This document shows, one piece after another, positions 20,921-30,776 of a stretch of DNA of 64,000 nt (position 1 is its first letter; each line of letters begins with the position of its first letter). The notes beneath the pieces are model-generated. The model did not search any database. It was given only the letters and a program-made list of their open reading frames with translations, and was not told the origin of the DNA. Source of the DNA: Schistosoma mansoni (taxonomy: Eukaryota; Platyhelminthes; Trematoda; Strigeidida; Schistosomatidae); the NCBI RefSeq assembly GCF_000237925.1, contig NC_031501.1, positions 1,118,286 to 1,182,285 on the forward strand, read 5' to 3'. The translations under genes and the position numbers were made by a program.

Positions 20921-23900
20921 GTAAGTTAGAAATTTAAACGTCAGTGTATCTGAAAGATTGAATATATCGACCCAGAGGCTCCAAACGATGACCTAGATTT
21001 CAGGCTAAAAGCAAACTATGACCAGCATATTCATTGGTGGAAGTCCAACGCTGAGGCTTTGATACAGCTAGAAACATTAAATAAAACAAAGTACGATCAA
21101 ATACGTGTTTGTTTTTCGAAGGCGTGTTCACTGTTAGGATTTCTGTTTTTCAACATTTCTAAACATAATTTGTCGATTTTGGGGAAAAATTGTCAGCTAT
21201 GGAGGAATTTCATGTTTTCCCTAATATCTCATCAATATTTCTTCAAACGTCAAGGAAAACTGTGAATTTTCTCGTGACGTTTGAGAAAACATCAAAATCT
21301 CATGATCTGGAAACTGGGAAACATGCGTTTATAAGTATATCAGGAATTTATTCTAATAAGACAAAAAAGCATTTATCAAAGTGGGCTTTTGAGTTTATTA
21401 ACACTCCATCATGTTTGATTACTATTGGATTTTTATTTTAGATCATATGGTTTTGTGTCATACCAAACGTAAAACTAATTTGCTTTTCTCTAGACAAGAG
21501 TTATGGCTCATCGATAGATCAAAGTAGATTGCTTACATAAAATACTAAAGTCTTATTCCTTCAAAGCTAATATGCGTCATCGATTTTTGATGTTTGCCTC
21601 TTAAACCATAGCGTGATAAATATTTAGTTAATTTGGCATACGAAAAGCGTGTGAACGCATGTATCTACCATTAAATCATATTATGCCATGTCTTTAAACA
21701 TATAAGTCCCTGTACCGTCTGTTGAAGGAAAAGACTGAGAAATACTAGGTGTATTAGTATATAATTTGATAAACTATTGCGACGTCACTTCTAAGATTCA
21801 CGTCAGAGTTAGATTTGTTTCGCTAAATAAAACAACTTTTCCGAATGATGAAATTGACCTATATGTGTTTATAAAATCTTTTTACGACAAAACCGTTTTG
21901 AATATTGATTCATAACCTAAAAATGGATCACGCATATGTCATAGCAGAAACCATTATCAAGGTAAACCTACTCAGGTCTACAAACTCTATAACGGGGCAT
22001 GAAAATGAACCAGATAAAGAGAGGGGAAAAGTTAAACAGATAAGAAATAAAAAGAGAAATGGATGTAGATTAGTAGGTCAAGACAGGTCGAAAAGACCCA
22101 GGACTTTACAATACTAATGTTTAGGTCTCTTTTAATGAAATGATCACTAAACCAATAAAAGCAGAAGTCTAGAGCGATCGAGTAGAGAGGTATATTTGAA
22201 TCATAATCAGATGCTTCGTAGCGTATAATATCTGAGCTAATTAGTCATAGAAGGAGATACGTCTTGTAGCATACTGAAACACGATCTGATGTGGACGCAT
22301 GGCTGAGCTCTTTTGGCTAGTGGTGTGGCCAGAATCACTGGGAAAGACTTAAAACGGTACCTAATTTGAGAGACGATTTGCAGTTTCAGAACGTCAATAA
22401 TTTTTTGCACAGAATAAATAATCACTGACTTCTTCAGAATCAAATATTTATTCCAACATCATGTTATCAGCTGCCGTGTAGCTGTAGAATGGCAGTTGTG
22501 TGTAAAGGACGTAAAAATGAAATTATTTAATATCTAATATATAGGTATCAATATGAGAGAACTATATAATTGAAGATGACTTGCAGTTTGTACCGGGTAG
22601 TTGAAAAGTAATTCGTTTCTGCTCCATGATTTACATATTTAAAACTCGTGATTATTTTATTTGTATTTTTTCCTCATTGTGATGAAAAATGCAAGTTATT
22701 ACTGATGTTTGTTTTGGAAATACAGCAACTAGGAACTCAGTCCATCAGAAAATTGACTTTTACGTGGTATTACTGGTAATAAACAAACTCGAATGATAAG
22801 CATGCGAAGCCTAGACATATCAAAAACCACTTCAAAGCCTAACAGCTCACATGCTACTGCTTGATTGGATAATGTGTATGAGATGCAAGTACATACAAGC
22901 TTTTGTAAGAGAACTGTTCACTAACCAAGGTCATCGCTTACACATTCATGTAGTGATAAGTTCATTGCTGTATAGGTAAATAAATGACTTATGTAAATAT
23001 TCATTTAATGTTCGGTGAAATAACTTCCTATTTACTCTTAGTCCTCTTAATCTGCATGGCTGGTTGAGTAATCGTTGGGAGTAATATTTTGTTATTGAAT
23101 TGGACTCTAGGCACTAGAATCAGACTACCGGTATTTTTTAGGATGGAAAAATCCAGAAGTTTATATCCAGGCTTTTGCACAAAATTTATCCCACTACGTC
23201 TCAGGCATCAAGCAAGCGCAGTACTTTTACGCATCTCCAGAGTTTCATAGTCCACAAATCCAGGTTTGTTAGATCTACAGCTCAACGTAAAAATAAGTTA
23301 GAAAACGGGAAACAAAATAAGAGTGGTCAATTCAATAGTAACGTTTTAGATTAAGAAGTCCGATATTACATCCATCCATATAGTTTTTATTAACTTTGAA
23401 TTATTTTGCCATTATTTTTAGTCAAATAACGTTTATTATCCGAAGAGGAGCATATCTGAAAATTTACATTTTCTCACTAGATTTACACTATTAATAGACT
23501 GATTAACATCAATCCTTAATATAATCAGTCTCATATTTTACCAGTATGATCCCACTTAGATCATAAATAGAATTTCATAATTTTTGAAATATTTACGGAA
23601 ATTATCTGATTGTTGATGTAATACCTTTTTTGTTTGGTATTCACATTAACTTGAACGTCTGTGTGACGAACCATTTCGACAGCCATAAGTATAACAGAAC
23701 TTGCAAGATCTGTGCATCGGTTTGTGTGCCATACTGCATTAGCATAGTAGGATCAAATTATCAAAACAAAAGCTAAAGTACAAAGCGTAGTAATAGCATC
23801 AGGAGTATAAAGTACTAATTACAAACGGTATGATTCGGCACGAAAGAATGAATTTTCAGGATAGAAAGATTTGCGATGATTTCAAAACTTGGGATCTAAG

Positions 23901-24884
23901 GAAAGATAAGAAATAAGTGTATTTGTGTCACTTGGACTGATTTTGATTAATGTTCTTTAATGCCTTCAACCATCACTAAAAAATCCATATGTACTCCAAG
24001 CGAGTAGTGTGCCTCCATCAACATGACTCAAACAAACTAACAATTTCTTCATTTAATGATTCCATTTGTTGGTTTAATCATTCTTAATCTCTTTTAAAAT
24101 TACTCCTGCACTACCATACATCAAATTTTTGGTAGATAGTGAAGAAAAAGCTATTCATTTATCAGCTCATCCTCTAATAACAACAATAAACAGCACAAGA
24201 GATGTGATATGATGCTCCTTTTTCACTGTGAAAATCTTATTGGTTAAATGTATTTTTGTGTGTGTAATGTTAAACTTTTTGTTTTTAGGAGGGTGCTTAA
24301 AAATCGACCACCAAAACCTGTAATTATACGTCCACCACCAAGTCAACCTTTTACAATATGGACAAGTGATTGTAGAGAACGACTTGAGCATGTTTCAGAA
24401 GCAATCGGTAATAATAAACTGGTGATATATATTTGTTTAAGTATACGTTTATATGATTGATGTCATAATGAAACCCTACGTAAAATATACCATTATATAT
24501 TGGTTTACAAAAAATGCAAAAATCAGGTCTTTTTACATAACATAACACCTAGCATGGGTGTATAACATTTGTCATTCATCATGTCAGCACAATGAACAAG
24601 ACAAGATCAATTGTTTGAGATAGGGAAAAGGAAACTTTAAATACTGAAGTAAAAAAAAGTTAAATATACACTTCTAAAGGAACAAACGTTAAAAAGATTT
24701 AATCGTTGTCATAATTTGTCCTTTATGAATTTCCATTTCAATAATTACCGGGTACTTTTCAGAATGAACAATTTCGTCTGAATAATATTCAAAATAAGTT
24801 TATCATTTTATATTTACCAGTTATGGGGCCAAAAAGACGTTAGCTGCTGACAATGTTAAAGAACTAGAACACTCATACTTACTT

Positions 24885-24915
<31 letters not shown>

Positions 24916-26541
24916 TACTTACTTACTTACTTACGCCTGTTACTCCCAATGGAGTATAGGCCGCCGACCAGCATCCTCCAACACACTCTGTCCTGGGCCT
25001 TTTCTTTCTAGTTCTATCCAGTTTTTGTTCATTCTTCTCATGTCTATCTCTATTTCTCGGCTTAATGTGTTCTTTGGTCTTCCTCTTCTCCTTTGACTTT
25101 CAGGATTCCATGTGAGGGCTTGTCTTGTGACGCCGTTGGGTGACTTCCTCAATAGAACATCCATACTATTAGACTGTAATTTTATTGGTTCACGTTTGAA
25201 ATAAGTTTATAACACATTTCACTGTAAAGTGAAACCCATTCGAAATCACATTATTTTAGATAATTCCCGAATTTTTTGGCCTTTGCTTAGATTAATTGTT
25301 TAGGGCCATTGAAGTGGAAGCTATTAATTCATCAGCTAAATTTCTGTCAATACTTAATATCGAATACGTAATGTCACTTCACCTTAATTGACTTGTAAAG
25401 ACTCAAAACAAGGGTGATAAAAGTACAAGATATACTTCAAGCAGTTTGGACGACAAAAACGTCAGTAGTAGAATCACAAAGGTTTATGCTTAGAGTTTAG
25501 AGGAGGACGTTTTAGTTCAATCTTGGCAGATCAATTAGCACTAACTGTTCGCTAATTAACTAATCAGCTTGACATGACAAAATAACTTTGATGGTTTTAT
25601 TTTGTTAACAATTCATATGGACGTTAAGTAAGCACTGGTCATTTTGTCCAGAATGGTAAAGAAGGCTTCTCAATAAAACCATCCTGATCAAAAAATTCAA
25701 TAACAAAAGTTATTCACTATGTTGATTATGTAGACAACTAAGTATCTCAGTGCTACCTATTTCACAGTGTTTTTCTGATTCATATCAGCTTTGATTAGAT
25801 CGCTTTTAAAATATACGAAGTTCTCAAGAATGGCATGATTTGATACTAGGCAAACGAAAAATATTTATTACAATTTTAATAGTTGAGATCATGAATCAAT
25901 TGAAGCTAGACCACCATGAAAAGCCTGGAAGCACTGGACGGCCGTTTCGTCCTATTGTGGGATTCCTCAGTGGCAGTTCGCATCCACGATCCTACCTCAT
26001 GAGATTCGAACCCAGGATCTATCAGTCTCGTGCGCGAACGCTTAACCTCTAGACCACTGAGCTGTCCGGCATCCAACGGTGTTGGTGTCTAACTCCAACC
26101 AATCCACCAGATTGAGCAACCGTCCACCAGCTGTCTTCAGTGAGTTACTACGTCACAACAGACCCGGTTGACTCATGATCTCAACTATTAAAATTACTAT
26201 ATTATCCACAAAAACCCCTTCTGATATTTATTACGGTTTGTTTCAATTACATTCAGTGCAGAACTGCAATGATGAAGAGATAACTGAAAAAAACTCAATT
26301 ATAAACTTAGTTAACTTTTCTTTATGTGTCAAATCGAACACGGTTTATATGTGTACTCTTTGTTTTCATAACACACATCAACTGGGCTACCAAATATTTT
26401 TTTAAAAATAACTTTAACTACTTATTAGTAATATAACTATTAATCTTAAATTTCTTCTTATTCTGTTTAGATGCCAATCATACACAAGCAACAAATGGTG
26501 GTTATTCAAGAAAACCAGATGGCAATAAATTTATAGCTTGA
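20711..26541 (+). CDS. CFAP276: CFAP276 (C1orf194 homologue), axonemal protein
   Basis: Exons 20711-20920, 20957 to about 21090-21104, 24289-24407 and 26471-26541. From memory human C1orf194/CFAP276 has TLDNDD, an EPWSRL..TPTITSMRR segment, FDPEIPKDDLDFRLAALYNHH, TPPTPPITFL and the C-terminal [15 protein letters not shown]. The window gives [58 protein letters not shown] and [15 protein letters not shown] in the same order. This family is a small microtubule inner protein of motile cilia. Joins 1-2 (phase 0) and 3-4 (phase 1) are clean. Exon 2 ending at 21090 (donor GTACGA, phase 2) gives one open frame of 177 residues, close to the human 169. Ending at 21104-21106 fits the family better (KYDQIR) but would need an unseen small exon. 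ATG 20711 matches the family N-terminus. Confidence 0.8.
20957..21104 (+). CDS. CFAP276: CFAP276 exon 2
   Basis: Acceptor GAAAG before 20957. Reads [20 protein letters not shown] to LNKTKYDQI. The 3' boundary is uncertain: 21090 is phase-compatible with exon 3, 21104 or 21106 is not. Confidence 0.7.
22215..22445. mobile_element. Gypsy LTR remnant
   Basis: Resembles part of the right LTR of the 16585-20480 element (GCGGATGCGTGAC-like and GTGTGGCCAG-like motifs). A lone fossil fragment in CFAP276 intron 2. Confidence 0.45.
24289..24407 (+). CDS. CFAP276: CFAP276 exon 3
   Basis: Acceptor TTTTTAG before 24289. Reads [17 protein letters not shown], then [18 protein letters not shown], ends in phase 1 at GGTAATA. 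Confidence 0.75.
24880..25152 (-). mobile_element. RTE-1 (SR2-like) 3' end with target-site duplication
   Basis: The inverted (TTAC)n-type tail at 24880-24935 is followed by a minus frame ([17 protein letters not shown], then [18 protein letters not shown]). Flanked by TAGAACACTCATACT at 24865-24879 and TAGAACATCCATACT at 25153-25167, a 15-bp duplication with two differences. Severely 5'-truncated; sits in CFAP276 intron 3. Confidence 0.85.
25872..26223. mobile_element. SINE-B foldback composite with target-site duplication
   Basis: A nearly complete minus SINE-B (hammerhead about 25935-25985, B box near 26005, A box near 26060) joined at about 26166 to a plus-oriented SINE-B tail ending ACAAAAACCCCTTCTG. 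The whole is bounded by the exact 11-bp duplication ATATTTATTAC at 25861-25871 and 26224-26234, so it inserted as one unit. Confidence 0.8.
26471..26541 (+). CDS. CFAP276: CFAP276 last exon
   Basis: Acceptor CTGTTTAG before 26471, phase 1. Reads [18 protein letters not shown], ends KFIA and TGA at 26539-26541. This contains the strongest family signature. Confidence 0.85.
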
Positions 26542-26819
26542 ATAGATAATACAGAACAGTTTGATTAGATAAAGATAAAACATTGAAGCGATATTTAAAC
26601 TCTTAAGAAATACTTCAGTTGATGATTTGACAAACTGACACAGATTTAAAAAAGAAACAATACTAATAATCTTATTCTCTTATGGTACTCATTAATTAAA
26701 CTTGATTGTGTCCATTCTCACTCATTTAATTAAGAGTGTATTGTTCTATCTACAAGTATAATTAAGAATAAATGAAGAGTAAATACAAACTTGAGTAACT
26801 TGGAATTCTGTTACAGAGT

Positions 26820-27150
26820 CAGTCAGTCAGTCAATCAGTCAGTCAGTCAGTCAGTCAGTCAGTCACAACGTAGAACTTCGTGCGTACGTACATCAGTTCG
26901 AGTTGCCATACCACATTAGCTCAGAGATCCAGTTGTCAATTCAAATCCCATAATGGTAGAAGTAGTAAGAGTATAAGCATTATGTGAAAGATTAGGGTTT
27001 GAAGATGTCATTCAAAGAGTATATTCCAATGAAATAAATTTGGAGAGAGGAAAAAGATAGAGGCGTGAAGAATTCAGAAGATTAGAATTTGGTAGAACAC
27101 AAAGAGTGGATTCACCTTCGCCATTGCATACGATTTTGAGCCATGTCATG
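26820..27150 (-). mobile_element. RTE-2 3' end with target-site duplication
   Basis: The inverted (ACTG)n tail at 26820-26865 is followed by the 3' UTR (CACAACGTAGAACTTCGTGC) and the last codons of the element. Exact 9-bp duplication TTACAGAGT at 26811-26819 and 27151-27159. Lies just downstream of CFAP276. Confidence 0.85.
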
Positions 27151-27159
27151 TTACAGAGT

Positions 27160-27769
27160 AGCATTCTAACATTGATAGTTCACATGTTAATATGAGATGG
27201 AGATGACAGGATTTTTATTTAGAAGAAAATTTGATTGAGTTTATCCTTTTTGTAGGAAAAAACTTACATATATGTTATATCTAGAGCTTAGATTCTTGAT
27301 ATACCGCTTACAACTTGAGCACTCGGACGTTAGAACCCTCCAAGTCGCAAAATGAGAAGACAGGAGATGAGTGAGAAGGAATGTTATTCCAAAACAGCGT
27401 CAAATATGGTAAAACGCTCTCAGGTATTTAGAGGTTTTAGTAAAAGCGAAATCTTCATTATAGCACTTGTCTAATAGGAGGCTACACGCCGAGATTCTGC
27501 AATGTTCTCCCAAGGAGTGATTGAATGGAATATCTTCCGATCTTTCTGAGCTTCTTGAAGCTTCCTCGGGTTCATCCGTGGGCTGTTCTCACAATATAAC
27601 AACATAAATAATATGAAATATCCTTAGAAATTTATTGTGGGTTATCTGAATGAAAAACGGAAACATTATAGAAGCTAAGGGGAATAGAACATTCTTAAAA
27701 AGTTGTTATAAATGGGAATTAATTAACAAAAGACGGAGAAAACTAATCAAGGAGAAAATAATGTCAGAA
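27160..27769. other. No recognisable feature
   Basis: Unassigned intergenic DNA downstream of CFAP276. Confidence 0.45.
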
Positions 27770-27910
27770 TGAGGGTTTGTAGAAATTGTAGTAATTTAAT
27801 GGTTGTATTCATGAGTCGATTTAAGCTAGACCATCCTGGAAAACCGGAAAGTACTAGACAGCCGTTTCATTCTAGTATGGGACTGGTGAGGAGTCACATA
27901 CTAGAAAAGA
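27770..27910. mobile_element. SINE-B fragment with short inverted end
   Basis: Minus tail to hammerhead (GAGTCGATTTAAGCTAGACC, then CAGCCGTTTCATTCTAG) followed by a short plus piece GAGGAGTCACATACTAGAA. Confidence 0.65.
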
Positions 27911-28230
27911 ATGTGTTTAATACTAACCTATAGTTTAAGTCCTCCTAATCATTGTTACCTTCATATTCTTACTCTAAAGCACCATTCATTAAAATTGTAG
28001 GCAGGGGACATTTCTTGATCTTTTCGATGTATAGTTTCTTGTAAAATCCGTTTTGCTTTAGAAATCCTCTTGTAAAATTCAAAGCATACGCAAACATCAG
28101 ATCAAGTGAACATTGGAAAAACAATTGATCTATTAGCTGACTTTATTCCGTTAGTCACCCATCACTAACTTAAAGTGGTATGTCCGGAAACCCTCTAATT
28201 TGTAAGTTAAAATATTGTGTTAATAAAGTC

Positions 28231-28423
28231 AGAAGGGGTTTTGTGGAGATTTCAGTATTTTCATAGTTTAAATCATGAGTCAATTGAAGCTAGACCACCA
28301 TGGAAAACCTGGAAGCACTGGGTTCGAATCTCGCGAAACGTGATCGTGGATGTGTAATGCTGAAGAGTTCCATAATAAGACGAAACGGCCGTCCAGTGCT
28401 TCCAGGTTTTCCATGGTGGTAGC
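28231..28423. mobile_element. SINE-B foldback composite with target-site duplication
   Basis: The left half is the inverted SINE-B tail up to GGAAGCACTGG; at about 28320 it switches to plus SINE-B starting GGGTTCGAATCTCGCG and ending CCATGGTGGT. Flanked by TTAATAAAGTC (28220-28230) and TTAATAAGTC (28424-28433). Confidence 0.8.
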
Positions 28424-28634
28424 TTAATAAGTCTTCTGAGAAAGGTTTCAACTACTTCAAATATCCGTTCTGATCTTTATGTTACAATGAATGATAAGAC
28501 TTTTCTGTGATATTCATCTTTCGATAGACGATGCTAAATTGACTAATAAAACAGCTTTACACAAATGAATCATGTGTAAGTGAAATTACACTGATTTTCA
28601 ATAAAACTTTCGTCTATTATTACTGTCTTCACTC

Positions 28635-29113
28635 ATAAATCTTTGGACAAACTTAATAACAAATCTCATTTAATTTGTACGAGGGCTGTGATACTGTCCG
28701 GGGGCCCAAACCGAAGCAGGTGGTTTTCTTAGGAGGCCACAGCCGGAGCCTTTGACCTAAAGGTCTGATCCACAAGGAAGTGGAGCATCGAGAGGAGATG
28801 CAGTCCCATGGTAGCCGATGACCAACGATTGATTCATACACCATTTGTTCCTTAAGGATACTGGAGACATCACATGTGCACCATTGGTTTGGAATCAGTG
28901 TTTTCCAACTCCCCTAAATGAACTTTCTGTATCTACTAACCCGGTTGAAGCACCGGAGATTCGCTTTTCGTCTTCTCAGTTTCGTAAACAACACCAGTGA
29001 TGCGAGAAGGCAGTGAGCAGGACTTCTCTGGCAGAGGCTATATACGAGTGGCCATGTGAGAGCATTTCGAAAGGGAGAGCGGACTCTTTCTCACCACACT
29101 CGGCCGCACTAGG
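28635..29113 (-). mobile_element. R500 copy
   Basis: Lacks the (AAAT)n tail but is otherwise nearly complete; its 5' side ends CGGCCGCACTAGGGAATTTG next to an RTE-1 fragment. Confidence 0.8.
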
Positions 29114-29398
29114 GAATTTGGATGAGGAACTTAGGAAAAGACGCTTGAGGTGGATGGGACATATATTAAAGAAATCTTTAAACTGCATCACGAGGCAAGA
29201 TCTAATTTGGAATCTTGAATGGAAACAAAAAGGAGGAAGACCAAGGAGCACACTATGTCGGGAATTTGAATTAGACATCGAAAGGATGAATAGCAACTAA
29301 AAAGAACTAGAAAGGATTGCCCATGACAGAGTTGGATATCGAATGGTGGTGAGAGGCCTATGCTTCTCCATGAGGAGTAAAAAAGATAAGTAAATATG
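29114..29398 (+). mobile_element. RTE-1 (SR2-like) 3' end
   Basis: Reads DEELRKRRLRWMGHILKKS, then CITRQDLIWNLEWKQKG, then the RPRSTLCREFELDIERM segment, ends in a short TAAG-type tail. 5'-truncated copy. Confidence 0.85.
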
Positions 29399-29519
29399 AA
29401 AAGAGTAGTTTGTATAAAAATAAATCTAACATTGTTTAACTGAGAATAAAACGCCTTAACTGTGACAACCTCTAGTATGTCTTGTTGCTTACGAAATCAC
29501 GCTTAAACGATCTTGAGAA

Positions 29520-29765
29520 GGTTCACCTCCTGAATATGACTAAATGAGGGTTATAAAGCAATGTGAGGAATTAGAATTATGATTTACATTTTATGGTTAG
29601 CGTTAAGAACTAGATTTGTGGTTTTCATAACGAATTGAAATCAGCTAAAATACCACAATGTTATTTAATCAAATTTATGAATGAAATTCGCGCTAAAATC
29701 TCAGACCCATTATCTTATGTCTGATTGGTTCATCCATAAATAACGGAATCGTCGAATTTGTCCTC
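29520..29765 (-). repeat. R-D dispersed repeat
   Basis: Inverse of 9900-10140; shares AAATGAGGGTTATAAAGC and ATCAGCTAAAATACCACAA. Confidence 0.65.
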
Positions 29766-30239
29766 AAAACATTAGTAAACACATTTTACCTACTATCAAA
29801 ACAATTAAGTAGTCTAAATAATTATTCAAAATATTTCGAATGAACAATACATTCAAACCGAACTTATTCAAATATAAAATAAAGAACATTTCCAAGCATT
29901 CAAACTTATTTATACATTATATAACAAAATAGAAATAAAAAGCATCACAGAAACAGATATCACAAGAACAATTAACAATAACTCAATACATTTCCTCTTG
30001 TTGTTGTTGTTGTTAGTGACACTCATGGTGTTGTTCCCTGGTGTTTGATGATCCATTGACAACTACCGACAAAATTAAACCAAAACACTCAATAAATTGA
30101 GTTACATAAAAAATATGTTTTAAAGGTGATAAACAACTAGTTGTGGTAAAATATGAATAAAAATAGTGGTAATAATACAAATCATAATAAAAAGAAATAA
30201 CAAAAATGAAAAAAAACATTTGAATAAATCAAAAATAAA

Positions 30240-30400
30240 AGTAAAGAACAAACTTTTTCCACCCCACCCCACCACACTCCCTCCCTCCCTCTCTGAACGA
30301 TCCATATTTGTGTATTTGTTTTTTTGTTTTTGGATGAGTATACATACGTGCATTTGTAAATAATTAGTGGGAGGGGGCGGGGTGGGGGTGGGGTTGATTA
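30240..30400 (-). other. Facing G-rich and C-rich tracts in the likely 3' UTR of the mucin-like gene
   Basis: On the minus strand a C-rich tract (inverse of 30366-30396) is followed about 70 bases later by a G-rich tract (inverse of 30258-30294, GGGAGGGAGGGAG and TGGGGTGGGG). In RNA of the gene ending at 30619 they could pair with each other, or the G tract could form a quadruplex. Confidence 0.4.
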
Positions 30401-30618
30401 AGAACTTGGCAGTCAATTCATTATCATTAACCAATAGTTTTTGGATTGAATAATAAAGGGTTTCTCTCTGTGTTTTTTGTTCTAACTAAACATATATCAT
30501 TTACATTATACATGTCTTGTAAATTAAAGGGAAATATGTGTTTAGGTTTGTTTGTTTGTTTGTTTTCTTACAAATAAACAAACAATGACAAAATAAAAAC
30601 GTGTTGTTTCCCCCCCCT

Positions 30619-30776
30619 TCAAATATCATAATTTCTTGGCATATTAATTAAATCAATAGATTCTGGTCCACGACGATATCTTCTCCATATTGTTCGACGA
30701 CATCCACAAATAAGTACAGTAAGAGTACAAATAAGGCCACCAATAATAGCAAATGCTAATATAATTAGACCATCAT
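30619..30776 (-). CDS. Mucin-like gene, exon 6 (membrane helix and tail)
   Basis: Acceptor ATTACAG before 30776. Reads [18 protein letters not shown], then the TVLICGC end of the helix, the basic tail and stop TGA at 30621-30619. Confidence 0.8.

Noticed and set aside
24880-24935. Telomere-like or satellite array of TTAC/TAAC units
   Set aside because: It is the microsatellite tail of an RTE-1 insertion, inside a target-site duplication.
26820-26865. CRISPR-like short regular repeat
   Set aside because: It is a plain (ACTG)n tail without spacers, in a eukaryotic genome.
30120-30434. 104-codon minus frame with a Pro run
   Set aside because: Lies downstream of the mucin-like stop codon, driven by the C-rich tract and an AT-rich stretch; no splice or start context.
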